A DNA stretch of 64,000 nucleotides from Microbulbifer sediminum (GCF_021729035.1 NZ_JAJSAP010000005.1:248001-312000), one strand, 5' to 3'. Numbered from the stretch's first letter, positions 34,283 to 44,530 are shown. Made by a program: numbers and translations. Notes: a model not told the origin generated them from the sequence alone.

Positions 34283-35029
34283 TCAGATTCCCAGCGCCTT
34301 GGCCATGGTGGCCGGCGGCACATACCCGGGCACCACGGTGCCGTCCTGCATCACAATAGTAGGCGTGCCGCGGACATCGATGACCTCGTTGCCCAGCTTG
34401 TACTGCTCCGCAACCGGGTTGTCATTACAGACCTTGAGGGAGACATTTTCACGATTCTTGAGCGCGGTCAGGGTCTTGTTGCGGTCGTCCGCACACCACG
34501 CGGTCGCAATCTTGCGATAGCCGAGGGAGTTCAGGCCGCCCCGCGGGAAGGCCAGGTAACGTACTTCGATGCCGAGCTTGTTCAGCTCGGGCACATCCTG
34601 GTGCAGCTTCCGGCAGTAACCGCAGTCCACATCGGTGAACACATAGACATGCGCCTTGGTCTCGCCCTTCGGGGAGAAGACGATCATGTCATCAGTATCC
34701 AGCGACTCCATCACCCGCGCCCGCTGCTTGGTGCGGCGCTGCTCGGACAGGTTGACCAGCTCGCCGGTCTTGACCTGGAAGAGGTCGCCGTAGACGAAAT
34801 GACTGCCATCTTTCGACACATACAGCGTGGTGTTACCGTCCACCTCGATTTCATAGAGACCGGCAATGGGGCTCTCGCTGACCTCGCCGTAGCTGGCCTT
34901 GGGATTGGCTGACTGCAGTTTCGCCTTGATGGCCTTGGCCACATCCGCCTCGACCTCTGCCTGGGCGCCCTGCACCAGCAGGCCCAACAGTGCGCCGACC
35001 AGGATCAGCGGCTTTCTTATCAGCGTCAT
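34283..35029 (-). CDS. dsbC: Thiol:disulfide isomerase DsbC
   Basis: A 248-residue periplasmic protein with a signal peptide cleaved after VQGAQA. The N-terminal dimerisation domain (about 25-85) is followed by a thioredoxin fold with active site C136-G-Y-C139. A second, structural Cys pair (C179 in TAWCADD and C201 in LKVCND) matches E. coli DsbC. The cis-Pro is in RGTPTIVM. It isomerises wrong disulfides and is kept reduced by DsbD. It follows xerD as in E. coli and Pseudomonas (181-bp gap) and ends at a strong terminator. Confidence 0.96.
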   Translation of the reverse strand: MTLIRKPLILVGALLGLLVQGAQAEVEADVAKAIKAKLQSANPKASYGEVSESPIAGLYEIEVDGNTTLYVSKDGSHFVYGDLFQVKTGELVNLSEQRRTKQRARVMESLDTDDMIVFSPKGETKAHVYVFTDVDCGYCRKLHQDVPELNKLGIEVRYLAFPRGGLNSLGYRKIATAWCADDRNKTLTALKNRENVSLKVCNDNPVAEQYKLGNEVIDVRGTPTIVMQDGTVVPGYVPPATMAKALGI

Positions 35030-35210
35030 TCTCTCAATTCCTCAGTCTCATTATTCGCTTCGACTCACCCGTCCGTCCCGGGTTCCAGCCAGTATGGCAT
35101 GGTTTCGCGTCAATCGATCTTCATGGCGCGTTTTACAATATTCACCGCGCCGATACCACCGCCCGGAGACAGAAATGGGGAAATCCATGACGAACGACAG
35201 GAAGTGCACA

Positions 35211-36104
35211 TCAACCGCGCGGATGGTGGTCCCGGTGCAGCGACTTGAGCCGCGCCTGGGCCACATGGGTGTAAATCTGTGTCGTGGACAGGTCACTGTG
35301 ACCCAGCAGCATCTGCACCACCCGCAGGTCAGCGCCGTGATTGAGGAGATGGGTGGCGAACGCATGCCGCAGGGTGTGGGGCGACAACGGCTTCTCAATG
35401 CCCGCCACCGATGCCCAGTGCCTGACCCGGTACCAGAATGTCTGGCGGGTCATGGGCCGCCCTCTGCGCCCCGGGAAGCAGGTATCACTCTCCCCCGGCG
35501 GCAACAGCCCGGGCCGCACCTGCCCCAGGTAGCGCTGCATCCAGCCCTGCGCAGCCTCGCCCAGGGGCACCAGCCGCTCCTTGCCCCCCTTGCCGAAGAC
35601 CCGCACCACGCCCTGGCGCAGGTTGACCTGGCTAACCCGAAGCTCCACCAGCTCGGTCACCCGCAGACCACATGCATAAAGGAGCTCCAGCATGGTCCGG
35701 TCCCGCAGGCCGATCTCACTGTCGAGGTCCGGCGCCTCGAGCAAGGCTTCCACATCCGCCTCCGACAGGGACTTGGGCAGGGGTTTGGGCAACCTGGGGT
35801 TCTCCACCAGCGCCACCGGGTCTTCCCGCACCAACCCCTGGCGCAGGCAGTACTGGTAGAAGCTGCGCAGAGCTGCCAGCGCCCGCGCACTGGAGCGCGC
35901 CGAACGCCCCTCCCGGTGCCGCTGCCCCAGGTAGGCCAGGACGTCGGCGCCACCGCAGGACAGCAGCCCGGTCCGGCTGGCAGCCGCAAACGCCCTCAGG
36001 TCGCGGCCATAAGCCGCCCGGGTGTGCTCGCTGGCACCGCGCTCGGCCCAGAGCATGTCCAGCCAGGTCTCGATCAGGTGATTCTGTTCAGATGACAATT
36101 CCAT
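35211..36104 (-). CDS. xerD: Tyrosine recombinase XerD
   Basis: A 297-residue site-specific recombinase, one residue from E. coli XerD. Catalytic residues are all visible: R148 (GLRVTEL), K172 (GKGGKE), H243 and R246 (SPHTLRHAF), H269 (LLGHSD) and Y278 (TQIYTHV). With XerC it resolves chromosome dimers at dif. The ATG at 36104 gives the family N-terminus (LIETWLDMLWAERGASEHT). The xerD-dsbC-hom-thrC-recJ order is that of Pseudomonas, so this is a housekeeping recombinase and not a mobile-element integrase. Confidence 0.95.
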   Translation of the reverse strand: MELSSEQNHLIETWLDMLWAERGASEHTRAAYGRDLRAFAAASRTGLLSCGGADVLAYLGQRHREGRSARSSARALAALRSFYQYCLRQGLVREDPVALVENPRLPKPLPKSLSEADVEALLEAPDLDSEIGLRDRTMLELLYACGLRVTELVELRVSQVNLRQGVVRVFGKGGKERLVPLGEAAQGWMQRYLGQVRPGLLPPGESDTCFPGRRGRPMTRQTFWYRVRHWASVAGIEKPLSPHTLRHAFATHLLNHGADLRVVQMLLGHSDLSTTQIYTHVAQARLKSLHRDHHPRG

Positions 36105-36219
36105 CGACCTATTTAACCATACCGGCCTGGCCAACCCGGCGGTTTTTTTCTGGCGGCAGGCGCCAGTGGACCCGGCACCTCCCCGCGCCGCGCCCAGACA
36201 ATCCGGGGGGAGCAGGCAT

Positions 36220-36248
36220 AAAAAAACCGGGACTGTTGTCCCGGTTTT
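36220..36248 (-). terminator. Rho-independent terminator after rplS
   Basis: Minus-strand AAAACCGGGAC pairs with GTCCCGGTTTT around a 4-nt loop and is followed by a run of seven T. It closes the rpsP-rimM-trmD-rplS operon 22 nt after rplS. Confidence 0.92.
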
Positions 36249-36269
36249 CTGCGTATCGAGAAAGCGCTC

Positions 36270-36620
36270 TTAGTTGAGCTTTTCCTTGATTCGCGCCGCC
36301 TTACCCGTCAGGTTGCGCAGGTAGTACAGTTTGGCCTGGCGCACGTCACCGCGACGCTTGACCTTGATGCTGTCGACCAGCGGGCTGTGGGTCTGGAAAG
36401 TACGCTCGACACCAACACCGTGGGAAACCTTGCGCACAGTGAAGGAGGAGTTCAGGCCGCGGTTACGCTTGCCAATCACCACGCCTTCAAACGCCTGCAG
36501 GCGCTCGCGGTTACCTTCTTTTACCTTTACCTGGACAACAACGGTGTCGCCCGGTGCAAAAGCGGGAACTTCACTCTTCAGCTGTTCCTGTTCCAGCTGC
36601 TGGATGATTTTGTTGGTCAT
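36270..36620 (-). CDS. rplS: 50S ribosomal protein L19
   Basis: A 116-residue protein matching L19. It opens [15 protein letters not shown] and contains [29 protein letters not shown], then [17 protein letters not shown] and a basic tail [20 protein letters not shown]19 lies at the 30S-50S interface. The start at 36620 gives the usual length; a longer frame to 36635 is not used in the family. It is last in the rpsP-rimM-trmD-rplS operon, 115 bp after trmD. Confidence 0.97.
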   Translation of the reverse strand: MTNKIIQQLEQEQLKSEVPAFAPGDTVVVQVKVKEGNRERLQAFEGVVIGKRNRGLNSSFTVRKVSHGVGVERTFQTHSPLVDSIKVKRRGDVRQAKLYYLRNLTGKAARIKEKLN

Positions 36621-36735
36621 TTGGATTTCTCCCAAATACTAATATGTAGCTTCTCAGCTAGGCTGCCGGATTACTCTCGCCTCCCGGCGAACCCGACCTG
36701 TCAATGCGATCCACGGCTATACCGCGAACCCGTGT

Positions 36736-37515
36736 TCAATTCTCTTCCGCTCCGTCTCCGGCATGCTGCTCACGCCGGATCTCCTCCAGCAGTGTGGCCT
36801 GCTCACCTGTCAGCTCAATGCGCTCAAGCAGGTCGGGCCGCCTCTCGCTGGTGCGCGCCAGTGCCTGCTTGAGGCGCCAACGCCGTATTCTCTCGTGGTT
36901 GCCGGACAACAACACCTCCGGCACCGGGCGCCCGCGGTATTCCTCGGGGCGGGTGTAATGCGGGCAGTCCAGCAGCCCCTGGGCAAAGGAGTCCTCCACC
37001 GCCGACTGATCGTGCCCCAGGGCACCCGGGATCAGCCGTGTGACGGCATCCACCATCACCATGGCGGCCAGCTCGCCACCACTTAAAACATAGTCACCGA
37101 TCGACCACTCTTCGTCGATCAGGGTCTCGACGATACGCTCGTCGATGCCCTCATAGCGCCCCGCCAGCAACACCAGGTTGCCGGCGCCGGCGAGCTCCTC
37201 GACACCGCCCTGGTCGAGCGGCCGGCCCTGCGGCGAGAGGTAGATCGAGCGAGCCTGGCCACTGCCCCCCTCTGCCCATTCCCGTGCAGCCGTCAGCGCC
37301 TGGTACAGGGGTTCCGCCAGCATCACCATGCCCGGACCGCCGCCATAGGGGCGGTCGTCAACCGTGCGGTGCCGGTCGCTGGTGAAATCCCGCGGATTCC
37401 AGCAACGCACCTCCAGCAGGCCATCCCTGACAGCACGACCACTGATACCGTAGTCAGTCAGGGCGGCAAACATCTCCGGGAAGATGCTCACCAGCGCAAT
37501 TCGCCGGGTGGTCAT
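36736..37515 (-). CDS. trmD: tRNA (guanine-37-N1)-methyltransferase TrmD
   Basis: A 259-residue SPOUT-fold methyltransferase that makes m1G37 in tRNAs and so prevents frameshifting. The trefoil-knot regions are visible as [11 protein letters not shown] and [34 protein letters not shown] is the family signature and the C-terminal domain carries NHERIRRWR. The ATG at 37515 starts [15 protein letters not shown]. It lies 4 bp after rimM, so it is tightly coupled. Confidence 0.97.
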   Translation of the reverse strand: MTTRRIALVSIFPEMFAALTDYGISGRAVRDGLLEVRCWNPRDFTSDRHRTVDDRPYGGGPGMVMLAEPLYQALTAAREWAEGGSGQARSIYLSPQGRPLDQGGVEELAGAGNLVLLAGRYEGIDERIVETLIDEEWSIGDYVLSGGELAAMVMVDAVTRLIPGALGHDQSAVEDSFAQGLLDCPHYTRPEEYRGRPVPEVLLSGNHERIRRWRLKQALARTSERRPDLLERIELTGEQATLLEEIRREQHAGDGAEEN

Positions 37516-37519
37516 GGGG

Positions 37520-38059
37520 CTAGAATTCCGGATCCCAGTCGACAGTGATAACACCGGCGTCCAGGTCGATATCGGTAATAAACTCACCCGGCAGGAACGG
37601 GATCAGGCGCTCGCGCCCATCCTTGCCCCCGCGGACCACCAGCACATCGTTGGCACCGGTCTCCATCAGGCGTTCCACCGTGCCCAGGTCCTGCTCTGCG
37701 CCGCCGAAACGGCTGACCACCGCAAGTCCCTCGAGCTGGTGCCAGTAATACTCGCCTTCGGCCAGCGACGGCATCTGTGCTCTGCTGACCGCGATATCGC
37801 GCTGGCAGAAACGGGCGGCCAGGTCGCGATCATCCACACCCTTGATGTGCACGATCAGGCCCTTGCCGTGTCGCCGGCCGCCGTCGATCTGTAACGGCTC
37901 CCAGCCATCCCCGGCCTGCAACCACCAGTCGTGGAACTGCAGGATATTGTCCATCGGCTCGGTGAAGGAATGCACCTTTACCCAACCGCGCACACCGTAG
38001 ACGGCGGTAATGCGCCCGACCGTGACCAGTTCACCGGTTTGGGATCTGTTCTCCGTCAC
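37520..38059 (-). CDS. rimM: Ribosome maturation factor RimM
   Basis: A 179-residue 30S assembly factor that binds S19. The N-terminal reductase-like barrel starts [24 protein letters not shown]. The C-terminal PRC-barrel contains [13 protein letters not shown] and [23 protein letters not shown], ending in ITVDWDPEF, as in the family. The start is GTG. It sits between rpsP (29 bp) and trmD (4 bp) in the conserved operon. Confidence 0.96.
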   Translation of the reverse strand: MTENRSQTGELVTVGRITAVYGVRGWVKVHSFTEPMDNILQFHDWWLQAGDGWEPLQIDGGRRHGKGLIVHIKGVDDRDLAARFCQRDIAVSRAQMPSLAEGEYYWHQLEGLAVVSRFGGAEQDLGTVERLMETGANDVLVVRGGKDGRERLIPFLPGEFITDIDLDAGVITVDWDPEF

Positions 38060-38088
38060 GGGCGCACTCGCTGAGTTACCGGCCCGGT

Positions 38089-38328
38089 TCAGGCGGATTC
38101 TTTCAGCAGCTTGTTAACGCGATCGGAAACCTGGGCGCCCTGGCTTACCCAGTAATCGACACGCTCACGGTCAATGCGCAGGCGCTCTTCCTGACCGCGG
38201 GCGACCGGGTTAAAGAAGCCGACGCGCTCGATGAAACGACCGTCGCGGGATTTGCGGCTGTCGGTCACAGTCAGGTGATAAAACGGGCGCTTCTTAGCAC
38301 CGCCACGAGCCAAACGAATGGTTACCAT
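38089..38328 (-). CDS. rpsP: 30S ribosomal protein S16
   Basis: A 79-residue protein with the S16 opening [41 protein letters not shown]. The end is [20 protein letters not shown]16 is needed for early 30S assembly. It is the first gene of the operon; a promoter about 90 bp upstream is listed separately. The 19-codon upstream extension of the frame is not part of the family protein. Confidence 0.97.
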   Translation of the reverse strand: MVTIRLARGGAKKRPFYHLTVTDSRKSRDGRFIERVGFFNPVARGQEERLRIDRERVDYWVSQGAQVSDRVNKLLKESA

Positions 38329-38419
38329 GTAGCTTTCCTGTAAGTTCAACACTGGGTGGTCGCGTTTGACGACCACCAACAACAACTAGCCGGCAGCTCA
38401 CCCGGCTGAAAGGCGGCGT

Positions 38420-38448
38420 ATTCTAATGTAACGCCCGATATTTGTATA
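38420..38448 (-). promoter_or_regulatory. Promoter of the rpsP operon
   Basis: Minus-strand TATACA (38448-38443) and TAGAAT (38425-38420) are spaced 17 nt, followed by a GC-rich discriminator ACGCCGCC typical of stringently controlled genes. Transcription would begin about 85 nt before rpsP. Confidence 0.5.
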
Positions 38449-38530
38449 GCGCTTAACACGCTGTCGGATAAGGTTTTTCCCGCACCCGCCCGCAGCCCCC
38501 GGCACAGGGGCGCTGACGCCGCGGGGAAGC

Positions 38531-38552
38531 GCCCGGGGAACCCTCCCCGGGC
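38531..38552. other. GC-rich hairpin downstream of ffh
   Basis: GCCCGGGG and CCCCGGGC pair around a 6-nt loop, about 20 bp after the ffh stop. No T-tract follows in the direction of ffh, so it may stabilise the mRNA end or aid Rho-dependent termination. It is not a standard terminator. Confidence 0.55.
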
Positions 38553-38573
38553 AGCAAAAACGCCACTGACTAC

Positions 38574-39986
38574 CTACTTCTTGCGGAAACCGGGAGGCAG
38601 GCCACCGGGCATGCCGCCCATACCGCCACCGGCACCGCCGCCCATGCCAGGCATGCCGCCCATGCCGCGCATCAGCTTGCTCATGCCACCGCCCTTGAGC
38701 TTCTTCATCATCTTGCCCATTTGCTTATGCTGCTTGAGCAGGCGATTCAGGTCCTGGATCTGGGTGCCGGAACCGGCGGTAATGCGACGCTTGCGGGAGC
38801 CATTGAGAATATCCGGGTTGCGGCGCTCGGCAGGGGTCATTGAGCTGATGAGGGCATCCATCCGCTTGAACTCCTTGCCCATATCCGCCTGCTGGGCCAT
38901 CTGGGCCATATTGCCCATTCCCGGCATCTTCTCCAGCAGGGAACCAAAGCCGCCCATATTCTGCATCTGCTGCAACTGGTCGCGCAGGTCCTCCAAGTCG
39001 AAACCCTTGCCTTTCTGCACCTTTTTGACCAGCTTCTCGGCCTTGCCTTTGTCGATTGTCTGCTCGGCCTGTTCGATCAGCGAGAGAATATCGCCCATAC
39101 CCAGGATGCGGGAGGCGATACGGTCGGGGTGGAAAGTCTCCAGTGCGTCGGTCTTTTCCCCCACACCGATGAACTTGATCGGCTTACCAGTCACATGGCG
39201 CACAGACAGGGCCGCACCGCCGCGGGCATCACCGTCTGCCTTGGTCAGGATCACACCAGTCAGCGGCAATGCCTCATTGAAGGCGCCGGCGGTGTTGACG
39301 GCGTCCTGGCCGATCATGGCATCAATCACGAACAGGGTTTCAGCCGGATCCAGCGCGCTGTGCAGCTCGCGGATCTCGCCCATAAGCTGCTCATCAATAT
39401 GCAGGCGGCCGGCGGTATCCACGATCAGCACATCGGCAAACTGGCGACGCGCAGCATCCATGGCGCCGCGCGCGATATCCAGCGGCTTGTCTTCCGGTGC
39501 CGACGGATGGAACAGGGCCCCGACCTCGCCGGCCAGGGTCTCCAGCTGGTTGATGGCGGCGGGGCGATAGACGTCCGCACTGACCACCATCACCTTCTTC
39601 TTCTCGCGCTCCTGCAGGTACTTGGCCAGCTTGGCCACACTCGTGGTCTTACCCGCACCCTGCAGGCCGGCCATCAGGATCACCGCCGGCGGCTGCACCG
39701 CCAGGTTCAGTGGCGTGGCCGCCTCGCCCATGACCTTGACCAGCTCATCCTGCACGATCTTGACGAACTGCTGGCCCGGGTTGAGCGATTTACTGACTTT
39801 CTGGCCCACGGCAGCAGTACGCACCTGCTGCACAAAGGCCTTGACCACGGGCAGCGCCACATCCGCTTCCAGCAGGGCCTTGCGCACCTCGCGCAGTGTG
39901 TCGCGGATGTTGTCATCCGTCAGGCGCGCCTTACCGGTAACCTTTTTCAGGGCCGTCGATAAGCGATCACTCAGGTTGTCGAACAT
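38574..39986 (-). CDS. ffh: Signal recognition particle protein Ffh
   Basis: A 470-residue SRP54 GTPase that targets membrane proteins with 4.5S RNA. The N domain (about 1-90) is followed by G1 GLQGAGKTTS, DTAGR (about 190) and TKADGDARGGAALS. The C-terminal M domain is Met-rich (MKKLKGGGMSKLMRGMGGMPGMGG) with the RNA-binding RKRRITAGSG. It is transcribed towards rpsP but separated by a promoter and a hairpin. It is divergent from ypjD. Confidence 0.97.
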   Translation of the reverse strand: MFDNLSDRLSTALKKVTGKARLTDDNIRDTLREVRKALLEADVALPVVKAFVQQVRTAAVGQKVSKSLNPGQQFVKIVQDELVKVMGEAATPLNLAVQPPAVILMAGLQGAGKTTSVAKLAKYLQEREKKKVMVVSADVYRPAAINQLETLAGEVGALFHPSAPEDKPLDIARGAMDAARRQFADVLIVDTAGRLHIDEQLMGEIRELHSALDPAETLFVIDAMIGQDAVNTAGAFNEALPLTGVILTKADGDARGGAALSVRHVTGKPIKFIGVGEKTDALETFHPDRIASRILGMGDILSLIEQAEQTIDKGKAEKLVKKVQKGKGFDLEDLRDQLQQMQNMGGFGSLLEKMPGMGNMAQMAQQADMGKEFKRMDALISSMTPAERRNPDILNGSRKRRITAGSGTQIQDLNRLLKQHKQMGKMMKKLKGGGMSKLMRGMGGMPGMGGGAGGGMGGMPGGLPPGFRKK

Positions 39987-40207
39987 AAGTACGTCTCGAT
40001 CTCTGTCTGGACCGGCCGGTCAAGTCAGGCCGGCCCGTGCGGTATCTCAGAATCAGCCCGTCCGGGGGCAATTCCATATAGTCTGGGGCGCGGCAGTATA
40101 GCCCAGGACCCCCTGCAGCAGAAATACCGCCATGTGGGGACAGGCTTTCCTGTACCGGCGCGCTGTGCCACACTGCCGCCCTATCATAATGACAGACGGA
40201 TTTATCG

Positions 40208-41008
40208 ATGGCGGCGATCGCCCACTGGACGGCTATCCTCCTTTATCTGGCCACGACTGCCGTGGCTGCACAGACGGTTTTCCGGCAACACCGCAGCCGC
40301 AACCCCCTGCTGCTGGTGCTGCTGGCCGGCGCCCTGGCAGCACACGCAACCTCCCTGTCCTTCACCCTGGTCGCGGCCGATGGCTACCGCTTTGACCTGC
40401 TGGCGATGCTTTCCCTGGTCGCCTGGGTAGTGAACCTGCTGATACTGGTACTGGCCTGCCGCCACCCGCTCACGCTGCTGATCCTGATCCTCGCCCCACT
40501 GGGCGCCATGGCGGAACTGGCCGCAGTGCACTCCTGGGGTAACGTGGCACCGCGACAACAGCTATCCGCCGGTATCGGCTTCCACGCACTGCTGTCCATC
40601 AGCGCCTACTCCCTGCTGACCCTGGCCACCCTGCAGGCCATTTACCTGCACTACCTCAACCAGCAGCTGCACAACCACAAACCCGGGGGCGTCAGCCGGT
40701 TCCTGCCACCGTTGCAGACCATGGAATCCCTGCTGTTCGGGCTGGTGGCCTTTGGCCAGCTGCTGCTGACCGCGTCACTGGTCACCGGCTTCCTGTTCGT
40801 CGACAACCTGTTCGAGCAGGACCTTGTGCATAAGACAACCCTGTCCCTGGTGGCGTGGGTGCTCTACAGCATACTCCTGTGGGGGCACTGGAAGCTGGGG
40901 TGGCGCGGCAACACGGCCGTGCGCTGGACCCTGGCGGCCTTCGCCGTGCTGATGCTGGGCTACTTCGGCAGCAAGCTGGTGCTCGAGGTCATTCTCCAGC
41001 GCGGCTGA
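40208..41008 (+). CDS. ypjD: YpjD/CcsA-like inner-membrane protein
   Basis: A 266-residue protein with eight predicted membrane segments and the cytochrome-c assembly (CcsA/CcmC) fold. Conserved features are GFHALLSISAYSLLTLATLQAIYLHY and LVHKTTLSLVAWVLYSILLWGHWKLGWRG, where the His residues correspond to haem-ligand positions of the family. E. coli YpjD lies between ffh and corB/yfjD as here. Recent work on YpjD relatives links it to CorB-type ion transport rather than to cytochrome assembly; which applies here is open. Confidence 0.88.
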   Translation: MAAIAHWTAILLYLATTAVAAQTVFRQHRSRNPLLLVLLAGALAAHATSLSFTLVAADGYRFDLLAMLSLVAWVVNLLILVLACRHPLTLLILILAPLGAMAELAAVHSWGNVAPRQQLSAGIGFHALLSISAYSLLTLATLQAIYLHYLNQQLHNHKPGGVSRFLPPLQTMESLLFGLVAFGQLLLTASLVTGFLFVDNLFEQDLVHKTTLSLVAWVLYSILLWGHWKLGWRGNTAVRWTLAAFAVLMLGYFGSKLVLEVILQRG

Positions 41009-41097
41009 CGCAATTTGTGCCCCGCGCCGCGGGCAGCGCTTGCGGCGCAGTAAATTCTGTTTCAATATCCCGGTTCGCAAATAACAAGAGCTCACCA

Positions 41098-42366
41098 TTG
41101 AACGAGATACCCCCCGGCCTGCTGTTCAGCCTGCTGGCTCTGCTGATTGTCATTTCCGCGTTTTTTTCCAGCTCCGAAACCAGCATGATGGCGCTGAACC
41201 GCTATCGCCTGCGTCACCAGGCCAAGAGCGGCCACCGCGGGGCCAAACGGGCGATGGAGCTGCTGACCCGGCCGGATAAGCTGATTGGTGTTATCCTGAT
41301 CGGCAACAACCTGGTCAATATCCTCGCCTCGGTGCTCGCCGGAGTGGTCTTTACCAAACTCTACGGGGATGCCGGCGTCTTCTATGCGACAGCAGTGCTC
41401 ACTATCGTGATCCTGATCTTTGCCGAGGTTACACCGAAAACCATCGCCGCCCTGCACCCCGAAAAGGTCGCTTTCCCCGCTTCACTGGTGCTGCGTCCGC
41501 TGCTATGGCTGCTGGCGCCGGCGGTGTGGCTGGTGGGCAGTGTCTCGAACGGGCTGGCGCGACTGGTCGGGGTTGAGGCCGGGGAGCAGGCCGAGGCCGA
41601 GCACCTGGCCCCGGAAGAGCTGCGCACCGTGGTGTTCGAGTCCGGCGCCCTGCTGCCCAGCAAACACAAGGGCATGCTGCTCAATGTGCTGGACCTGGAC
41701 CAGGCCACCGTGGAGGACATCATGATTCCCCGCAACGAGGTGGTGGGAATCGACCTCGAGGACTCCGGCGATGAGATCCTGCAGCAGCTTGCGGAGAGCA
41801 GCTATACCCGCCTGCCGGTATACGCGGGCGATATCAACCGGGTGGTGGGCATCCTGCACCTGCGCCGGGCTGCGCAGATACTGCGCGAGGGTCCGGCTGC
41901 CTTCAGTGCCGAGCAGCTGAAGACCTTTACCGACGAGCCCTATTTCGTACCCGAGGCCACGCCACTGCCGACCCTGCTGATGAACTTCCAGAAGAGAAAG
42001 CGCCGCATGGGGCTGGTGGTGGACGAGTACGGCGAGGTGATGGGCATCGTCACCCTGGAGGACCTGCTGGAGGAAATCGTCGGCGATTTCACCGCCAGCC
42101 CGGTACCCAGCGAAGACGAGGAGATCATTGCCCGTGGCGACGGCTGGTACTCCATCGAGGGCGGCACCTCGATTCGCGATATCAACCGCACCTTGCACTG
42201 GGACTTACCCACCGATGGTCCCAAAACCTTCAACGGTCTGGCGATGGAATACCTGGAGAACATCCCTGACGGCAATATCAGCTTCTACATCCTCGACTAC
42301 CTGGTGGAGATTGAGGAGGTTTCGGAGAAGATGATTACGCGGGCGAGAGTCAGGAAGACGCATTAA
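41098..42366 (+). CDS. corB: CorB-like DUF21/CBS/CorC_HlyC membrane protein
   Basis: A 422-residue CNNM-type protein. The DUF21 membrane domain opens with LIVISAFFSSSETSMMALNRYRLRH and includes LIGNNLVNILASVLAG and FAEVTPKTIAALHPEKVA. Two CBS domains follow (VEDIMIPRNEVVGIDL to about residue 320). The C-terminal CorC_HlyC domain starts DGWYSIEGGTSIRDINRTL. Bacterial CorB mediates Mg-dependent cation transport. The start is most likely TTG at 41098, because no ATG fits and E. coli CorB begins at this point; its ribosome site is weak. It follows ypjD, as in E. coli. Confidence 0.9.
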   Translation: MNEIPPGLLFSLLALLIVISAFFSSSETSMMALNRYRLRHQAKSGHRGAKRAMELLTRPDKLIGVILIGNNLVNILASVLAGVVFTKLYGDAGVFYATAVLTIVILIFAEVTPKTIAALHPEKVAFPASLVLRPLLWLLAPAVWLVGSVSNGLARLVGVEAGEQAEAEHLAPEELRTVVFESGALLPSKHKGMLLNVLDLDQATVEDIMIPRNEVVGIDLEDSGDEILQQLAESSYTRLPVYAGDINRVVGILHLRRAAQILREGPAAFSAEQLKTFTDEPYFVPEATPLPTLLMNFQKRKRRMGLVVDEYGEVMGIVTLEDLLEEIVGDFTASPVPSEDEEIIARGDGWYSIEGGTSIRDINRTLHWDLPTDGPKTFNGLAMEYLENIPDGNISFYILDYLVEIEEVSEKMITRARVRKTH

Positions 42367-42708
42367 GCGCGACCCCGGGAGAGCCCACGCGGATCCAGGC
42401 GGCCTTTGGCCCCACCCTTCCGGCGCCCCGCCACCGGGGCCGCCTTGAGTGCCCCCGAAATTCCTTTCTCAATGGCGCTCAGAACCAACCAGACCTGACA
42501 ACCATAATAATACCCGCCAGGAACACAGCGGCACCGAAGCCTGCTCAGGGGAGCTTGGGCTCACTGTCGCAGTCTCTTTTGGATCTTTCAAAGAAACCTG
42601 CGGGCTTACCGCAACTCTCGCAATTTTTCCCATGCAATAAGGCATCTATAGCAAATAATTGACGACGACGATCGAACGGGAGGTATGGGGAGCAGCATTG
42701 CCCCCCCC
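42367..42708. other. 342-bp spacer between corB and rnhB (convergent)
   Basis: No convincing gene is present; a 63-codon plus-strand frame at 42449-42640 has no ribosome site and a composition unlike its neighbours. A GC-rich region at about 42395-42445 can fold (GGCGGCC with GGCCGCC, and an inner GCCCC/GGGGC stem), but lacks a T-tract. The 3' part is A/T-richer than average. A run of eight C at 42701-42708 abuts the rnhB stop. Confidence 0.5.
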
Positions 42709-43335
42709 TTAAAGCCCCATCACCAGCTGCCTGACCGGGGCAAAACTCTGCCGGTGGATGGGCGTGGGCCCCAACTGCTCCAGCGCCTGTAAATGTGCCT
42801 TTGTCGGGTATCCTTTATGGCCTGCCAGTCCGTAACCCGGGTACTGGCGATCCAGCGCTACCATCTCCCGGTCTCGCGTGACCTTTGCCAGGATCGAAGC
42901 GGCGGCGATCGCCTGGACCCTGGCGTCCCCCTTGATCACCGTATCGCAGTCGTATCGCCAGTCCGGCTTGCGATTACCGTCCACCAGGACGAATTCGGGC
43001 TGTATCGGAAGCTGCTCCACAGCGCGCTTCATGGCGAGCATACTCGCATGCAGTATGTTGAGCTGGTCGATCTCGGCCACCGAGGCCCGGGCGATGGAAA
43101 AAGAGAGGGCGCACTCACGGATTGCATCGAATAGCAGCTCGCGACGTTTTTCACTGAGCTTCTTGGAGTCCGCCAGCCCTTCTATAGGTCGCGCTGGATC
43201 CAGGATGACCGCTGCAGCGACAACATCACCGGCCAGCGGGCCGCGGCCAACTTCATCCACCCCCGCCAGCAAGTCACCCCCGTAAACACATTGGTAGGGT
43301 TCCGGCATGGACTTTTTCGACCTTACGACAGCCAT
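42709..43335 (-). CDS. rnhB: Ribonuclease HII
   Basis: A 208-residue enzyme that removes ribonucleotides from RNA-DNA hybrids. Catalytic Asp and Glu are in [15 protein letters not shown] (about 25-40), with [12 protein letters not shown] and the third acid in [25 protein letters not shown] and [14 protein letters not shown] are family motifs. The ATG at 43335 lies 4 bp after the lpxB stop, with GGGAGG upstream. The lpxB-rnhB pair ends the long lipid-A run; dnaE, which often comes next, is absent here. Confidence 0.95.
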   Translation of the reverse strand: MAVVRSKKSMPEPYQCVYGGDLLAGVDEVGRGPLAGDVVAAAVILDPARPIEGLADSKKLSEKRRELLFDAIRECALSFSIARASVAEIDQLNILHASMLAMKRAVEQLPIQPEFVLVDGNRKPDWRYDCDTVIKGDARVQAIAAASILAKVTRDREMVALDRQYPGYGLAGHKGYPTKAHLQALEQLGPTPIHRQSFAPVRQLVMGL

Positions 43336-43339
43336 TTTC

Positions 43340-44530
43340 TCAGGCCTCCCTCTCTGTTGTTTCCCGTACCCCGCCCTCACCTCTGGTAAGCAGGGCACAC
43401 ACGGCATCCGCAGCACGGGAAGAGGCGTTCCTGCGCAACTGCTGGTGCAGGTCGGAAAACTCCCTCTGGAGCTGGTCGTACAGGAGGGGATCGTCAAAGT
43501 ATTGCAGCAGTGCTGCACCGAGATTTTCCGGTGTGGCCTGGTCCTGCAGAATCTCCGGTACCAGCTCCCGCTGTGCCAGCAGGTTGGGCAGTGCCACCCA
43601 GGCAGTCTTCAGCATGCGGGAAAAAATCGCATAGGACAGCCCCGCCATTTTGTACGCTACCACCATGGGCTTTTTCAGCAGCATGGTTTCCAGCGTGGCG
43701 GTGCCCGAGGCAATCAGTACATTGTCCGCCGCGGCCAGCGCCGTATGGGACCGCCCCTGTAGTAGTTGCACATGGAGGTCAGGGTATTTCTCCAGCATCC
43801 CCTCCAGCTCAGAATACCGCGCCTCGTTCGCAGCCGGGAGGACAAACTTGAGTTCCGGCCGGCGCTGGCGACACCAGCTTGCGGCCTGCAGGAACAGCGG
43901 TCCCAGCAATCGTACCTCGCCGCCGCGACTGCCCGGCAACAATGCAATCACCCGATCTTCCGGCGCGTAGCCCAGCTCAGCGCGCGCGGCGCGGACATCC
44001 GGCTGCAGCGGTATTTCGTCCGCCAGCGGGTGACCGACAAATGTCACCGGTACCCGGTGTTCCCGATAAAAATCCGCTTCGAACGGCAGCAGGGTCAGCA
44101 TATGGTCAACCGCCCGGGCAATTTTCTTTATCCTCCCGCGCCGCCAGGCCCATACCGATGGACTGACATAATGCACGGTGGGAATCCCCGCCTCACGAAG
44201 TGATTGCTCCAGCGAGAGATTGAAGTCAGGGGAATCTATCCCGACAAAAATATCGGGCGGATTATTCAGGAAATGGTCGCGCAGGCTACGGCGGATGCGC
44301 AGCAGCTCGGGAAGACGCTTGAGAGGCTCTACCAGTCCCATCACTGACAGGCGCTCCATGGGAAAGAGGGATTTCGCCCCCAGGGCCTGCATGCGTGGCC
44401 CGGCGATGCCCTCCACCTGTACGCTGGGAAAGCGCGATTGCAGCTCTGCCACCAGGCCGGCTCCAAGGATATCGCCTGACGCCTCGCCGGCGAGCATGCC
44501 GACACGCAATGGTTGGTCTCGTTCTGTCAC
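43340..44530 (-). CDS. lpxB: Lipid-A-disaccharide synthase
   Basis: A 396-residue GT-B glycosyltransferase joining UDP-diacylglucosamine and lipid X. The N-terminus reads [41 protein letters not shown] and the nucleotide-binding [24 protein letters not shown] are conserved. The start is GTG. It follows lpxA with a 49-bp gap and precedes rnhB by 4 bp, acting at the membrane surface in lipid A synthesis. Confidence 0.96.
   Translation of the reverse strand: MTERDQPLRVGMLAGEASGDILGAGLVAELQSRFPSVQVEGIAGPRMQALGAKSLFPMERLSVMGLVEPLKRLPELLRIRRSLRDHFLNNPPDIFVGIDSPDFNLSLEQSLREAGIPTVHYVSPSVWAWRRGRIKKIARAVDHMLTLLPFEADFYREHRVPVTFVGHPLADEIPLQPDVRAARAELGYAPEDRVIALLPGSRGGEVRLLGPLFLQAASWCRQRRPELKFVLPAANEARYSELEGMLEKYPDLHVQLLQGRSHTALAAADNVLIASGTATLETMLLKKPMVVAYKMAGLSYAIFSRMLKTAWVALPNLLAQRELVPEILQDQATPENLGAALLQYFDDPLLYDQLQREFSDLHQQLRRNASSRAADAVCALLTRGEGGVRETTEREA

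Noticed and set aside
35211-36104. Tyrosine recombinase as a sign of an integrated element
   Set aside because: It is XerD in its usual neighbourhood (dsbC, hom); no attachment-site duplication or phage genes are nearby.
42449-42640. 63-codon frame between corB and rnhB
   Set aside because: No ribosome site, no motif, low coding character; treated as a spacer.
42701-42708. Run of eight C at the rnhB stop as a phase-variation tract
   Set aside because: It lies after the stop codon, so slippage would not change the protein.
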